64,000 nt of DNA from Janthinobacterium sp. (GCF_009923995.1 NZ_RFSK01000003.1:1-64000), one strand, 5' to 3'; shown: positions 33,057 through 43,167, counted from the stretch's first letter. The notes: generated by a model from the sequence alone, not told the origin. Program-made: numbers and translations.

Positions 33057-34601
33057 TCAGGCGGCGCGCGGCGGAAAGACGCGCGTCGGCAGGATGGGGA
33101 TGAGCAGGATCATGGCCAGCGCGATGGCGGCCACGGTCAGGTACAGGTCGGACGAGGTCAGGGTGACGACCTGCGCATGCATGCGCGCACTCAGGCCCGA
33201 CACGTCCACGGCGCCAGGCAGGTTGCCCAGGCGCTCGCTGAGCACCGTCGAATGAAAATGGTTGCGGCGCGTGACCAGTGCATCGAGCACGGCGCCGGCG
33301 ACGACGGCCGACATGCCCTTGATGGTGTTGAACCAGGCGGACGCGAACGGGCCATCCTGCGGCGCCAGGCCCGTGGTGGCCAGCAGCAGCAAGGGAATCA
33401 CGGCCATGGGCTGGGCGAAGATCTGCACGGCTTGCAGCAGGTAGAAATGCGTGCGGATCCAGTCCGGCGACATGCGCGCGCCCAGCACGCAGGACAGGGC
33501 CAGCAGGGCCAGGCCGATGGCCAGCACCCAGCGGCAGTCGACGGCGCGGATATTGCACAGGGCGGCCACCAGTGGCAGGGCGACCAGCTGCGGCAGCGCC
33601 ACCATCAGCATCACGGGCGCCGTCTGCAGCGGGCGGTAGCCATGCACCTGCGCCAGGTAGGACGAGGGGATCAGGATCACGGCCAGCAACACGAACAGCA
33701 CCCCGCCCAGGGTCAGCAGGGCGTGGCTGAGGTTACGCCGCGACAGCAGCTGCAGCTTGAAGAAAGGCAGCGGGTGCGACCATTCGTTGATGAAGAACAA
33801 GACGAGCAGCAGGAAGCCGCCGCCCAGCAGCGCGCAGATCAGCGGCGAAGCGAACCACGCCAGGCGCTCGCCCTGCAGCAGGCCCACCACCAGCATGCTG
33901 ATGGCGGGCAGGCCCAGCAGCATGCCGCGCCAGTCGAACTGGCGCAGGCGTTCCAGGCGCAGCGGGTCTTGCGGCAAGCCCCAGGACACCATCAGCAGGG
34001 CGACGATGCTGCCCGGGACGACTTGCCAGAAGGCCCAGCGCCAGCCCAGGTATTCCGTCCAGAAGGCGGCCAGCGGCGTGCCCAGGCTGGGGCCGAAGGT
34101 GGCGCTCAGCGCATAGCCGCCCAGGCCATACAGCTTGATGTTCGGCGGCAGGAAGCGCAGCGCCACCGTCATCAGCATGGGCGGCAGGGCGCCGCCGGCC
34201 GCGCCCTGCACCACGCGCAGGGCGATCAGCACGGGCAGGTTCGGCGCGAAGGGGCACAGCAGCCCGGCGGCCATGCAGGTGATGATGGCGGCCGCCGTCA
34301 GGCGCCGCAGCGAAAACGTCACGGAGCACCAGGGCGCAAACGCCATGGCCGACACCGAGGCGGCCGCGTACAGGGCGACGAGCCAGCTGGCGTCGTCGCG
34401 CGCGATGCCCATGGCGCCGCGGATGTCGGCCAGGGCGATCTTGGTGATGTTTTCATTCAGGCCGGCCACCAGCACGGCCAGCAGCACGCCGGCCAGGCCG
34501 GTGGCCAGGCGCGGGCCGAAGGCGGCCGGTGCCGGTGGCGCGGCGGCAGGAGGGGAAGGCGCGGCCGCGGGGGCGGCGCCGGGTAAGGGTACAGCGGACA
34601 C
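33057..34601 (-). CDS. EmrB-type MFS multidrug efflux pump (DHA2 family)
   Basis: 514 residues with about 14 membrane helices and an Ala/Pro-rich N-terminal tail of ~28 residues. DHA2 features include LNENITKIALADIRGAMG in helix 1, SWLVALYAAA, and LRVVQGAAGGALPP. It exports drugs using the proton gradient; substrates are unknown. The start is GTG at 34601 with GGAG 7 bp upstream. It follows the LysR gene by 113 bp in the same direction. Confidence 0.92.
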   Translation of the reverse strand: MSAVPLPGAAPAAAPSPPAAAPPAPAAFGPRLATGLAGVLLAVLVAGLNENITKIALADIRGAMGIARDDASWLVALYAAASVSAMAFAPWCSVTFSLRRLTAAAIITCMAAGLLCPFAPNLPVLIALRVVQGAAGGALPPMLMTVALRFLPPNIKLYGLGGYALSATFGPSLGTPLAAFWTEYLGWRWAFWQVVPGSIVALLMVSWGLPQDPLRLERLRQFDWRGMLLGLPAISMLVVGLLQGERLAWFASPLICALLGGGFLLLVLFFINEWSHPLPFFKLQLLSRRNLSHALLTLGGVLFVLLAVILIPSSYLAQVHGYRPLQTAPVMLMVALPQLVALPLVAALCNIRAVDCRWVLAIGLALLALSCVLGARMSPDWIRTHFYLLQAVQIFAQPMAVIPLLLLATTGLAPQDGPFASAWFNTIKGMSAVVAGAVLDALVTRRNHFHSTVLSERLGNLPGAVDVSGLSARMHAQVVTLTSSDLYLTVAAIALAMILLIPILPTRVFPPRAA

Positions 34602-34714
34602 AGGGAACTCCGTGGATGGGGATCAGTCCACGCAGTATAGGTAGCCGTTAATCTTGTGAAAATTGATAATTAAGGAATGCTCAATTGCGTCTGGCGCAAT
34701 GATTGCCTGCGCTG

Positions 34715-35623
34715 TCAGCCGGCGCTGCACACGTCCTTGAGCATCCGGCGCAGCCACTTGTGCGCGTGGTCGTTGTCCAGGCGCGGGTGCCAGGCCTGCA
34801 CGATCTCCACGCTGTCGACGGGCAGCGGCAGCTCGAACGACGTGAGTTTCAATCCCAGTCGCTCGACGATGGGCAGCATGTGGCGCGGCATCAGCGGCAG
34901 GATCAGGTTGGAATCGGCGACGGCGAAGAGGGCGGAGTGAAAATTGGCCGTGATCAGCGAGACGCGGCGCGCGTGGCCCCGCTCGGCCAGCCGCGTATCG
35001 AACGGCCCGCGCGCCAGGCCCCGGCGCGAGACGCTGACATGGTCGTAGGCCGCGAAGCGGGCCAGGTCGACGGGGGCGTCAAAGATAGGATGGCCTGTGC
35101 GCGCGATGCCGACGAAGGAGGTGGTAAACAGGCTTTGCAGCTTGATGTCGGGCGCGAAGCTGCGCCGGGAGCTGATATACAGGTCGATGCGGCCCGCCTG
35201 CAGGGCGTCGCCGTCCGACTCGCCATCGCCTTCGGGCACGAAGCGCAGCACCGTATTTGGCGCATGGCTGGCCAGCAGGTCGCGCAGCTTGCCGCCGTAG
35301 GCGCCGACAAACACGTCGTTGGCGCGCAGGCTGAAGGTGCGTTCCAGGGTGCGCAGGTCGATTTCGCGGCCCGACGTGAAGACGGCGTGCGCCTGCTCCA
35401 CCACGCCGCGCACCTGCTCGCGCAGTTCCAGCGCGCGGGGCGTGGGCGCCAGGCCCCGTCCCGAGCGCACGAAGACGGGGTCGCCGATGGCGTCGCGGAT
35501 GCGCGCCAGGGTGCGGCTCATGGCCGGTGCGCTCAAGTTCATGCGCCGCGCGGCCGCCACGGCGCTGCCTTCCTCGAGCAGGATGTCGAGGGCGACGAGC
35601 AGGTTCAGGTCGGGGAGTTTCAT
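34715..35623 (-). CDS. LysR family transcriptional regulator of the efflux operon
   Basis: 302 residues. The N-terminal helix-turn-helix (LNLLVALDILLEEGSAVAAARRMNLSAPAMSRTLARIRDAIGD) resembles the NodD/LinR/SyrM-like branch. The effector domain follows. It lies directly before the MFS-adaptor-channel genes on the same strand, so it probably controls them. The 113-bp gap (34602-34714) is AT-rich and contains the palindrome-like TTAATTATCAATT, a plausible promoter/operator. Confidence 0.92.
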   Translation of the reverse strand: MKLPDLNLLVALDILLEEGSAVAAARRMNLSAPAMSRTLARIRDAIGDPVFVRSGRGLAPTPRALELREQVRGVVEQAHAVFTSGREIDLRTLERTFSLRANDVFVGAYGGKLRDLLASHAPNTVLRFVPEGDGESDGDALQAGRIDLYISSRRSFAPDIKLQSLFTTSFVGIARTGHPIFDAPVDLARFAAYDHVSVSRRGLARGPFDTRLAERGHARRVSLITANFHSALFAVADSNLILPLMPRHMLPIVERLGLKLTSFELPLPVDSVEIVQAWHPRLDNDHAHKWLRRMLKDVCSAG

Positions 35624-35701
35624 GCGGCGATTATAGCCCGGGGGCCAGCGCCAGCGCTGCGCCGGCAGGACGCCGGCGCAGGGAGAGATGCTGCTGCGCG
35701 A

Positions 35702-36400
35702 TTACTCGGCTGCCGGCTCGGCGCCGCAGCATTTCTTGTACTTCTTGCCGCTGCCGCAAGGGCAGTCGTCGTTGCGGCCCACTTTCGGCTCGTCGCGCTT
35801 CAGGGTTTGCACGGGAGCCTTGCGGCGCGGTACCCAGAAACGGTGGATGGCCGGCAGGTTCGCTTCCAGTTCCTGCGCCAGCTTGTGCGCCTTGACCGGG
35901 TCTTCCACCAGTTTCAGCTCTTCTTCCTTGATTTCGTCGGCGCCCAGCAGGTAGATCGGCTGCATCAGCTCGGCCACTTCGGAATCCCAGATTTCGTTCC
36001 ACGAGCCGGGACGCAGCTCCATGCCGTCCCAGAAGCCCCAGCACCAGGCTTCGGCGTCGATCAGGGTCTGGCCTTCGTAGTCGTGTTCGACGAACAGGGC
36101 TTCGAATTCCTTCGGCGCCACTTCAAACGTCACCAGCACTTCGTTCATGAAGCGCATGATCAGGTTGACGATGCGCTCTTCTTCCTTGCTGTTCTTGAAT
36201 TTCGGCGCGTCTTCGGCATCTTCGCCCCACACGCGCGGCAACCACTCGGCCGGCATGATCGGTTCAGGGCCGATGGCCACGGCCGTCAGATAGCCGTGCA
36301 GCATATCCATGGTCATGGCGTCTTCGGAGCACCGGTCCGACAACAGGAATTGGTCTAATTCGTCAAATTCTTTTTCTGATAATGGCTGTTCGAGTTGCAT
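35702..36400 (-). CDS. UPF0149/YecA family protein with SEC-C zinc motif
   Basis: 232 residues from the ATG at 36400 ([19 protein letters not shown]). The N-terminal ~160 residues are the YgfB/YecA (UPF0149) helical domain ([24 protein letters not shown]). The C terminus carries a SEC-C zinc-binding motif ([18 protein letters not shown]), as in the SecA tail. Its role is unclear; YecA in E. coli binds ribosome or SecA partners. It is divergent from srkA. Confidence 0.92.
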   Translation of the reverse strand: MQLEQPLSEKEFDELDQFLLSDRCSEDAMTMDMLHGYLTAVAIGPEPIMPAEWLPRVWGEDAEDAPKFKNSKEEERIVNLIMRFMNEVLVTFEVAPKEFEALFVEHDYEGQTLIDAEAWCWGFWDGMELRPGSWNEIWDSEVAELMQPIYLLGADEIKEEELKLVEDPVKAHKLAQELEANLPAIHRFWVPRRKAPVQTLKRDEPKVGRNDDCPCGSGKKYKKCCGAEPAAE

Positions 36401-36494
36401 GGCTTGCTCTTTGATGGAATATAAGCCGCCAGTATACGCCTTGCTGCGGCTTGCCGCCGAAGTGTTTGCACCGGCGGACCCCGCGCGCCTTACA

Positions 36495-37517
36495 ATGTCG
36501 CTCATGCACAATGAAAACCAGCCGCACGAGGACGACCGGCCCGTCCATCCCTTTTCCGCCCTGAGCCCCGATTGCGTGCTCGATGCCCTCGACAGCGTGG
36601 GCTTGCGCGGCGATGGCCGCCTGCTGGCCCTGAACAGCTATGAAAACCGTGTCTACCAGGTGGGCATCGAGGACAGCGCGCCCCTGGTGGCGAAGTTTTA
36701 CCGCCCTGGGCGCTGGAGCGATACGGCCATCCTGGAAGAACACGCCTTCGTGTCGGAACTGGTCGAACGCGAAATCCAGGTGGTGCCGGCGCTGGAAATC
36801 AAGGGCAGCACCCTGCACCGGTTCCAGGGCTACCGCTTTGCCGTCTTCCCCCGCCACGGCGGCCGCGCGCCGGAACTGGACGATCCGCACACGCTGGAGT
36901 GGATAGGGCGCTTCATCGGCCGCATCCACGCCGTCGGCGCACTCTCCGCCTACAGGGAGCGCCCGGCGCTGGACCCGGCCACCTTCGGCGTGGAGCCGCG
37001 CGATTTCCTGCTGGCGAACGATTTCATTCCGCCCGAGCTGCTGGCCGCGTATGCCAGCGTGGCGCAGCAGGCGCTCGATGGCGTCAAGCGCTGCTATGAC
37101 CGCGCCGGTGACGTGGCCGTGCTGCGCCTGCACGGCGACTGCCATGGCGGCAACGTGCTGTGGACGGACGCCGGCCCCCATTTCGTCGACTTCGATGACA
37201 GCCGCATGGGACCGGCCATCCAGGACCTGTGGATGATGCTGTCGGGCGAGCGGGGCGACATGGTGCGCCAGATGAGCGACATCCTGGCCGGCTACGAAGA
37301 CTTCTGCGACTTCGACCCGCGCCAGCTGTACCTGGTCGAAGCGCTGCGCACCCTGCGCCTGATCCATTATTCGGCCTGGCTGGCGCGCCGCTGGGACGAC
37401 CCCGCCTTCCCCGTCGCCTTCCCGTGGTTTAACACGCAGCGCTACTGGCAGGACCGCATCCTCGAATTGCGCGAGCAGGTGGCGCTGATGGATGAAGCGC
37501 CCCTCTGGCCTATTTAA
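36495..37517 (+). CDS. srkA: Stress response serine/threonine protein kinase SrkA (YihE)
   Basis: 340 residues from ATG 36495; an ATG three codons later is equally possible, and neither has a good ribosome site. It matches the SrkA/YihE family along its length: [31 protein letters not shown], the catalytic [31 protein letters not shown] and [13 protein letters not shown]. In E. coli SrkA protects against envelope stress and MazEF-linked death. The kinase residues are intact. It is a single gene. Confidence 0.95.
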   Translation: MSLMHNENQPHEDDRPVHPFSALSPDCVLDALDSVGLRGDGRLLALNSYENRVYQVGIEDSAPLVAKFYRPGRWSDTAILEEHAFVSELVEREIQVVPALEIKGSTLHRFQGYRFAVFPRHGGRAPELDDPHTLEWIGRFIGRIHAVGALSAYRERPALDPATFGVEPRDFLLANDFIPPELLAAYASVAQQALDGVKRCYDRAGDVAVLRLHGDCHGGNVLWTDAGPHFVDFDDSRMGPAIQDLWMMLSGERGDMVRQMSDILAGYEDFCDFDPRQLYLVEALRTLRLIHYSAWLARRWDDPAFPVAFPWFNTQRYWQDRILELREQVALMDEAPLWPI

Positions 37518-37747
37518 GCGCGATAAAACGCCCATGGCGGCGTGGCATTGCCTAGGCGTCCTATTCCTGCTGCCTGCGGCAATTCGCCTTGCCCTGGGCA
37601 TTTGCCCGGGCGCTTCAATCCCTGGCAACTCTGGAAAAGAGCGGTAAAACGGGCTCTTCTTGCCGCGCTGGTTTATGCATGCCTGCTCGATAATGGTGGT
37701 AATAAATTCCCATAAGCAACGGAATTCACCCGAATAAGCGAGAAATC

Positions 37748-40192
37748 ATGCAAGCACAGCAAAATCAGCGCCAGGCCGTTTCCCTCACCGTCGCGTATTC
37801 CGCCGACGACGAGTTCGACCAGGACAGCATCGTTTCGCTGCATGATTTCAAGGACCTGGAAAGCAAGACCGAGGCGCCTGCGCCTGTTCTTTCCGCGCCT
37901 GCCGCCGCCATGGCCCAGCCGCAGGCGGAGCCCGAGGCGCAAGCCGACGTCAAGGCGCCCGCCGCCGAACGCCAGAAAATGGAATTGAAGGCCATCCACG
38001 AGGCCATCGCCCGCGTGGAAGCGGAAGCGAAAGCCACGTGCGCCGCCGAAAGCCGGGCGCTGGCCGAGGCGCGCGTGCGCTCGCTGGCCGAGGACCGCGC
38101 CGCCATCGACGCCGCCGCCGCCGCCGCCGCGCAGCAAAATGCGCAGGCGGCCGAGGAAGCCATCGCCGCCAACCGCGAACGCCTCGACACCATGCGCGCC
38201 GCCGCGCTGGCCAGTGTGGCGCGCCTGGAAGCCGTCAAGCAGGAAACGGCCGAACTGCGCGCTCGCGTGGAATCCGACAATGAAATCCGCCTGGCCGCCG
38301 AACAGCGCGCCCGCGCCGAGCAGGAAAGCCGCCTGCGCGCCAGCGAGCAGGTGGCCGTGCAATCGGAACTGGCCGAGCAGGCGGCCCGCGCCGCCGAGGA
38401 ATTGCAGCTGCAGACGGAGCAGGCGCGCCTGCAGGCCGTCGAGCGCGTCGCCGCCGTGCAGGCGGCCAAGGAAGAAATGGTGGGCATCGCTTCGGCCGAC
38501 GCCAGGGTCGCCGTACTGGCCCGCGAGCGCGAGCGCCACGCCCACGGCGCGCGCCAGACGGCGCAGATGCTGGCCGAAGCGGAAAGCGAAGCGCTGGAAC
38601 TGACGGTGCAGCGCGAGCGCGCCGACCAGATCGCGCTGGAATCGGCCTTCAACCGCGCCGCCGCCGAAGTGCGCGCGCTGGAAGAAGCCCGCGCGCTGGC
38701 CCATCTGGAACAGGAACGCGAAGCCATCGCCCTGGCGCAGGCGGAATCGGAACGCCATGCGGCGCAGTCCTTGCACCTGCGCCTGCAGACGGAAAAGGAA
38801 TTGCGCGACGCGGCCATCCACCGCGAGCGCCTGGAGATGGTGGCCGCCGCCAGCGCGCAGGCGCGCCGCGATGCCGACGTGCGCATCCTGGCCGCCACGG
38901 AAGCGCGCATCGAAGTGGACCGCCAGCTGCGCGCCGTGGCGCTGGCCCGCGTGACGGCGGAACAGGACGCGGAAATCGCCGGCCACGCCAGGCTGGAAGC
39001 GGAAACGGCGGCCCTGGAACAGACCCGGGCGCGCGAAGCGGCCGAACAGGCCGCCGCCGCTGCCGCCGCGCTGGAACTGGACGAGCAGCGCCGCGCCGCC
39101 AGCCTGGCGCACGCACGCGCCGAACAGGCGCGCCAGGCGGCCCAGCTGGCCGCCAGCCAGAATGAAGCCGAACAGGCCGAGGCGGATGCCTGTTCCGCGA
39201 CCTTGGCTGCACAGGAACAGGCGTCGCAGCTGGCGCTGGAAAAAGCCCATGAAGCAGCGCGCTTGCTGCAGGCGGAGCAGGAACGCGTGGCTGCCGAGCA
39301 GGCCGCCATCGCGGCCGTAAAAGAGAAACTGGAAGCCGAAGCGCTGGCCTTCACTGCGGCGCAGGAACGCATCGCCGCCGAAGCGGCGCAGGCCGAACTG
39401 CTGCGCGGCCAGCAGGCGGCGGAACTGGCCTTGCAGGAAGCGGCGCAAAAGGAGGCGAATGCCATCCGCATCCTGATGGACCAGGCGCTGGTCGAAGGCG
39501 AACAGAAAGCGGCGGCAGCGCAGGCCGTGCAGGCGCAGGCGCGCCTGGCCGTGGAGCTGGGGCAGGTGCACAGCGAACGGGCCCGCGTGGAAGAAGACAA
39601 GGCGCAGGCTGCGGAAGCGCTGCTGGCATCCGAGCGCGATTTCGTCGCCGCCGAGCGCGAGTCGCTGGCCCTGATCGCGCAAAAACTGGTGCAGCAGCGC
39701 CAGACGAGCAGCGCCGAGGAGCGCGCCACGCAAGCCATCGCCGGCCGCCTGGAAGCGGAAAAGCAGGCGACGGCGGCCGCCGAAGCGCGCGCACTCATGG
39801 AACAGCAGGCGCTCGAGGCCATGCGCCAGCGCGAGCAGCTGGAACTGGCGGCGCAGCAGGCCGCCGGCGACAAGCTGGAAGCACAGCAAGCCTTGCTGGC
39901 CAGCGCCCAGGCCCACGCCGCCCTGCAGCGCAAGGCGGCCGACACGACGCGCGCCATGGCCGCGGCCAAGCAGCAATTGCTGGAACTGGACATGGCCCGC
40001 GCGCAGCAGCAGGAACGCGAGCTGGCCGCCCTGCGCGCCAGCCTGGAGCAGCAGCAAGGCGCGTTTTCCAGCTCCCTGGCCGCCGCCCGCGCCAAGGCGG
40101 AACAAGTCAGCTCGGCCAGCCTGACGCGCGAAGTGATCGAGCGCCTGACGCAGCCGAATGAGTCGGCTGGCGCCGTCTGGCGCTCACGTTGA
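37748..40192 (+). CDS. Large alanine/glutamate-rich coiled-coil protein
   Basis: 814 residues with an N-terminal ~75-residue acidic/Pro-Ala segment (DEFDQDSIVSLHDFKDLES) and then ~700 residues of nearly uninterrupted coiled coil rich in Ala, Glu, Gln and Arg. There is no signal peptide or membrane segment. No enzyme or binding motif is seen, and I do not recognise a family; an elongated cytoplasmic scaffold or filament is inferred. The ATG is preceded by GCGAGAAATC. The Ala/Glu/Arg codon bias leaves both strands open over most of the length. It is flanked by srkA and a hairpin repeat. Confidence 0.8.
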   Translation: MQAQQNQRQAVSLTVAYSADDEFDQDSIVSLHDFKDLESKTEAPAPVLSAPAAAMAQPQAEPEAQADVKAPAAERQKMELKAIHEAIARVEAEAKATCAAESRALAEARVRSLAEDRAAIDAAAAAAAQQNAQAAEEAIAANRERLDTMRAAALASVARLEAVKQETAELRARVESDNEIRLAAEQRARAEQESRLRASEQVAVQSELAEQAARAAEELQLQTEQARLQAVERVAAVQAAKEEMVGIASADARVAVLARERERHAHGARQTAQMLAEAESEALELTVQRERADQIALESAFNRAAAEVRALEEARALAHLEQEREAIALAQAESERHAAQSLHLRLQTEKELRDAAIHRERLEMVAAASAQARRDADVRILAATEARIEVDRQLRAVALARVTAEQDAEIAGHARLEAETAALEQTRAREAAEQAAAAAAALELDEQRRAASLAHARAEQARQAAQLAASQNEAEQAEADACSATLAAQEQASQLALEKAHEAARLLQAEQERVAAEQAAIAAVKEKLEAEALAFTAAQERIAAEAAQAELLRGQQAAELALQEAAQKEANAIRILMDQALVEGEQKAAAAQAVQAQARLAVELGQVHSERARVEEDKAQAAEALLASERDFVAAERESLALIAQKLVQQRQTSSAEERATQAIAGRLEAEKQATAAAEARALMEQQALEAMRQREQLELAAQQAAGDKLEAQQALLASAQAHAALQRKAADTTRAMAAAKQQLLELDMARAQQQERELAALRASLEQQQGAFSSSLAAARAKAEQVSSASLTREVIERLTQPNESAGAVWRSR

Positions 40193-40217
40193 AGGCCTGA
40201 AAACCCGATAACACCCG

Positions 40218-40284
40218 GGGTCGGACCTTAATGGGGAAACGCAGTCCAATGGACTGCGTTCCAATCGCGCAGCGACCGACCCCA
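40218..40284. repeat. Nested hairpin element after the coiled-coil gene
   Basis: An outer pair GGGGTCGG (40218-40225) and CCGACCCC (40277-40284) encloses a perfect inner palindrome ACGCAGTCCA-A-TGGACTGCGT (40240-40260). It sits between convergent genes and lacks a T-run. GGGGTCGG-type hairpins of this look recur in Oxalobacteraceae genomes from memory; I see no second copy here. Confidence 0.65.
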
Positions 40285-40316
40285 GACCTAGGTTTGGGTT
40301 ACGTCTGCATCTCCCA

Positions 40317-41270
40317 TCAGAACTTCCGTCCCACCCCCACCAGTATCACGTCCGCATCGCGGTGGTAATCCGTGATCACGCGGTTCCATGCCACTTGCGC
40401 CACCCAGCGGCGGTTCACGTGGTAGCGCGCCACGGCCGACAGCAGGCCGGCCATGCGCGCCCGGTGTTCCTCGTTGTTTTCCGGATCGAAGGCCAGGTAA
40501 GGGCCCAGGCCCATGCCGAATTCCACTTTTTCCGTGAGCGAGCGGATCAGCCATAGCTGGCTGGCCACGCCGCGCCGGCGCGTGATGTCGGTGCTGCCTT
40601 CGTTCAGGCCCGTCACCGTCCAGTCCACGTATTTGCCGATGGCCCGGCGGTATTCCAGGGTGATGGGCGTCGACGTCTCCGAGCGGAAGCTGTTGACGAT
40701 GGTATGGCCCGTCGAGACGGTGAGGGTGTCGTCGTGCGCCCAGTTCTGCAAATGCAGCTTGGCGCCCGGCACGCCGTCATAGCGGTAGCCGGCGCCGAGC
40801 AGGAAATGCGTAGTGTTGTCCTTGCCATCGGGCTTGATGCGGTTGATCTGCGCCTGCGCATACCAGCGGTTGTCGAACTGCCAGCGCGCCTGCAGGCTGA
40901 GGATGGAACCCCAGCCGTGGTCATTGTCGAAATTGTGCGGCGCGTCGTCCGTCTTGGCCGTGTCGAAGAAAAAATAGCGGCCCACGCCGGCGCCCAGCAT
41001 CAGGCCCTGGTCCACGTTTTTCGTGCGCAGCCAGAACTGGCCCGCCATGCCGTCGCGGTGATGGTCTTCCGGGTGGCCTTCATTGATGTAGGACAAGCTC
41101 ATGGCATTGTAATTGCCCACCGGCTGGGTATAGCTGATGGCGGCGACAAAGGTGCGCTCGTTGGTCGAGTTCACTTTCAGGGCGCCGGCCATGCCGGACA
41201 GGTCTTGCGCCAGGGCGGACAAGGGGAGCGTGGTGGCCAGCAGAAGCAGGCCGGAGAGGCGGATGCGCAT
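40317..41270 (-). CDS. Outer-membrane beta-barrel protein of unknown function
   Basis: 317 residues from the ATG at 41270 (MRIRLSGLLLLATTLPLSALA). A signal peptide with cleavage after ALAQ is clear. The mature chain alternates polar and hydrophobic residues in amphipathic strands (ILSLQARWQFDNRWYAQAQINRI) and ends in phenylalanine (VGRKF), as outer-membrane barrels do. The function is unknown. The gene is monocistronic. The 253-bp region upstream (41271-41523) is AT-rich and holds no other gene I can support. Confidence 0.82.
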   Translation of the reverse strand: MRIRLSGLLLLATTLPLSALAQDLSGMAGALKVNSTNERTFVAAISYTQPVGNYNAMSLSYINEGHPEDHHRDGMAGQFWLRTKNVDQGLMLGAGVGRYFFFDTAKTDDAPHNFDNDHGWGSILSLQARWQFDNRWYAQAQINRIKPDGKDNTTHFLLGAGYRYDGVPGAKLHLQNWAHDDTLTVSTGHTIVNSFRSETSTPITLEYRRAIGKYVDWTVTGLNEGSTDITRRRGVASQLWLIRSLTEKVEFGMGLGPYLAFDPENNEEHRARMAGLLSAVARYHVNRRWVAQVAWNRVITDYHRDADVILVGVGRKF

Positions 41271-41523
41271 GGTGTTTCCCAATGAGGGTGAGGCGTGGAA
41301 GGCGGGCTGGGCGTCATGCGATAGCGCAAGAATCCTGCACAGGGACTACATTCGTAAAATGTTCCAGTCGGAAATAATTGTCACAGTCTATAAGAAAGTG
41401 AGAATGTGTGAGGCGCGCAACAAATTCCTTGTTGGAAATTTATTGCTTTAGGGGAAAAGCGGCGGGGAAGGGGGAAGCGCCGGCCTGGAACGGCCAGCCG
41501 GCGCGGCACTGCTCAAGACGGTG

Positions 41524-41898
41524 TTACTGGCTCAGGACGACCTTGTCGGCATAGTATTCCGTCTCGCCGAAGCATTGCGTCGGCACGCCCTTGTGCTGGC
41601 TGTAGGTGACGAGGATGCGCTTGCCGGCCGCGGCCGACAATTGCTTGGCCACTTCCTCGTCGCGCACGCTGAACTGGAATTTTTCCGGGATGGTGCCCGG
41701 CAGGGCCGTCAGCAGCAGCTCACCCTCCCATGTCTTGCAGATCCAGCCCCGCTTGGAGAACTTTTGCAGGTAGCCCGCCCGTTCGCCTTCCGAGTACGAG
41801 AAGCTGAGGGCCATCCACGTGTAGGCCGCCAGCAGCAGGAAGCCGGCCACGAGGAAGATGACGAAGGCGAAGGTGACTTTTTTGGTCGTAGGGGTCAT
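41524..41898 (-). CDS. Small membrane-anchored protein of unknown function
   Basis: 124 residues. One N-terminal membrane helix (VTFAFVIFLVAGFLLLAAYTWMALSF, ~8-33) is followed by a ~90-residue soluble domain with GYLQKFSKRGWICKTWEGELLL and VTYSQHKGVPTQCFGETEYY. Related proteins are often mislabelled as 6-phosphogluconate dehydrogenase in betaproteobacterial genomes (from memory); nothing here supports that activity. It follows terA by 24 bp and may be the last gene of the Ter operon. Confidence 0.75.
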   Translation of the reverse strand: MTPTTKKVTFAFVIFLVAGFLLLAAYTWMALSFSYSEGERAGYLQKFSKRGWICKTWEGELLLTALPGTIPEKFQFSVRDEEVAKQLSAAAGKRILVTYSQHKGVPTQCFGETEYYADKVVLSQ

Positions 41899-41922
41899 GG
41901 TTGGCTTGTCTAGGTAAAGGGA

Positions 41923-43167
41923 TCAGTCCTTGCGGCCGGCTTTCCAGTTCAAGCCGAAATTATATTTCTCGTCCATGGCCTGGTGCGCCGTGATTTTACC
42001 TTGGCCGCCGAAGTATTCCACCAATTTCGTCACCTGCAGGTTGCCGCCGTGGTTTTCCAGCATGGCGATGGCGCACATGGCGTGCGGGCTGTCGCTGTCG
42101 AGGCGCACTTCCACCGTCGGCTGGCCGGGAATCTCGATCGTCACGACGCCGTCCGTGGCGGCCCAGTTCGGCACGCCTTCGTAGATGAAGGCGTAGACGA
42201 GCACGCGCTTGATCTGGTCGAAGTGGGTGCCGTTGATGAAGATGTTTTCGCCGCTGCTGACGCTGCCCGTGCGGTCGTCGCCTTCCAGGTGGATGTAGGG
42301 GGGGCGGTCATACGCGCCCCAGCTGTTGCCCAGCGCCTGCACGGCGCTCTTGGCGCCATTGCTCATCTCGAACAGGCAGCCGATGTCGAGGTCGATGCCG
42401 CCGGAGCGGCTGGCCGGCTTGTTGAACAGCTTGCCGAGGAAGCCCGTGTCCAGCTTCGAGGCGGGCGCCTGGCCTTGCGAGGCGTTCTGGTTCCAGTTCA
42501 GGTTGACGCGGATGCGGCCATAGCCGCCGCTGTCGCGCTTGTCGAGCGAAATCTTGTCGCCGCGCTTTTCCAGGCGGATCTTCGACAGCGAGATCTTGTT
42601 CGCCGGCGGCGGGGCTGCCGGCGTGGATACGGGAATGGGCGCGGGAGCCGGGGCCGCTTGCGCCGCCTCGCTGCCGCCGAAGTGCTTCAGCAGCGCCGCC
42701 AGGCCGCCGGCGAAACCCTGGCCCACGGCACCGAAGCGCCAGCTGCCGTCGCGGCGATACAGTTCGCCGATGATGACGGCTTTTTCGTCCTGGAAGTCGT
42801 TGCCCGTGAAGGCGAACGTGGCCGCCTGGCCCAGCGCCATGCTGGAGTTGCCCAGTGCGCGCATGCTGCCCTGTTCCGTCGCCGCCGTAAACACCAGCTT
42901 GTCGATGGAGGCGGGCAGGCGGGCCAGGTCCACCTGGAAGGTGGAGCGGGGGCCGTTCAGCTCCACCGTGACGGCGTTGTCCGGGGCGCTTTTCTGGTTG
43001 TAGAACACCATGTAGCGGTCGTCCGACAGCTTGCCGGCCGCGTCGACGCCGAAGCAGCTGACGTCCACTTCCATCGAACCCGATACGATATCGAGCGTGA
43101 CGGCAAACGGGCCGTTCAAGCCCAGGTCCGCCAGTTTGCCTTTTTGTCCGCGTGTGAAATTGGTCAT
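41923..43167 (-). CDS. TerA-like tellurium-resistance protein with two TerD-type domains
   Basis: 414 residues. The N-terminal TerD-like domain (~1-160) has MTNFTRGQKGKLADLGL, DRYMVFYNQKSAPDNAV and IIGELYRRDGSWRFGAVGQGF. An Ala/Pro linker follows, then a TerA-type C-terminal domain (~190-414) with IDLDIGCLFEM, PPYIHLEGDDRTG, GENIFINGTHFDQIKRVLVYAFIYEG and VTIEIPG. Calcium-binding is typical of TerD domains. The start overlaps the HpcH/HpaI gene stop (ATGA). In Ter systems these proteins are thought to act in membrane-linked stress responses; a direct role in tellurite resistance here is untested. Confidence 0.88.
   Translation of the reverse strand: MTNFTRGQKGKLADLGLNGPFAVTLDIVSGSMEVDVSCFGVDAAGKLSDDRYMVFYNQKSAPDNAVTVELNGPRSTFQVDLARLPASIDKLVFTAATEQGSMRALGNSSMALGQAATFAFTGNDFQDEKAVIIGELYRRDGSWRFGAVGQGFAGGLAALLKHFGGSEAAQAAPAPAPIPVSTPAAPPPANKISLSKIRLEKRGDKISLDKRDSGGYGRIRVNLNWNQNASQGQAPASKLDTGFLGKLFNKPASRSGGIDLDIGCLFEMSNGAKSAVQALGNSWGAYDRPPYIHLEGDDRTGSVSSGENIFINGTHFDQIKRVLVYAFIYEGVPNWAATDGVVTIEIPGQPTVEVRLDSDSPHAMCAIAMLENHGGNLQVTKLVEYFGGQGKITAHQAMDEKYNFGLNWKAGRKD

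Noticed and set aside
37673-40105. Long open frame of about 810 codons on the minus strand opposite the coiled-coil gene, plus another of 776 codons
   Set aside because: Both mirror the Ala/Glu/Arg-rich gene on the plus strand; their products are Gly/Leu/Arg or Ser/Ala-rich with no start signals and no motifs.
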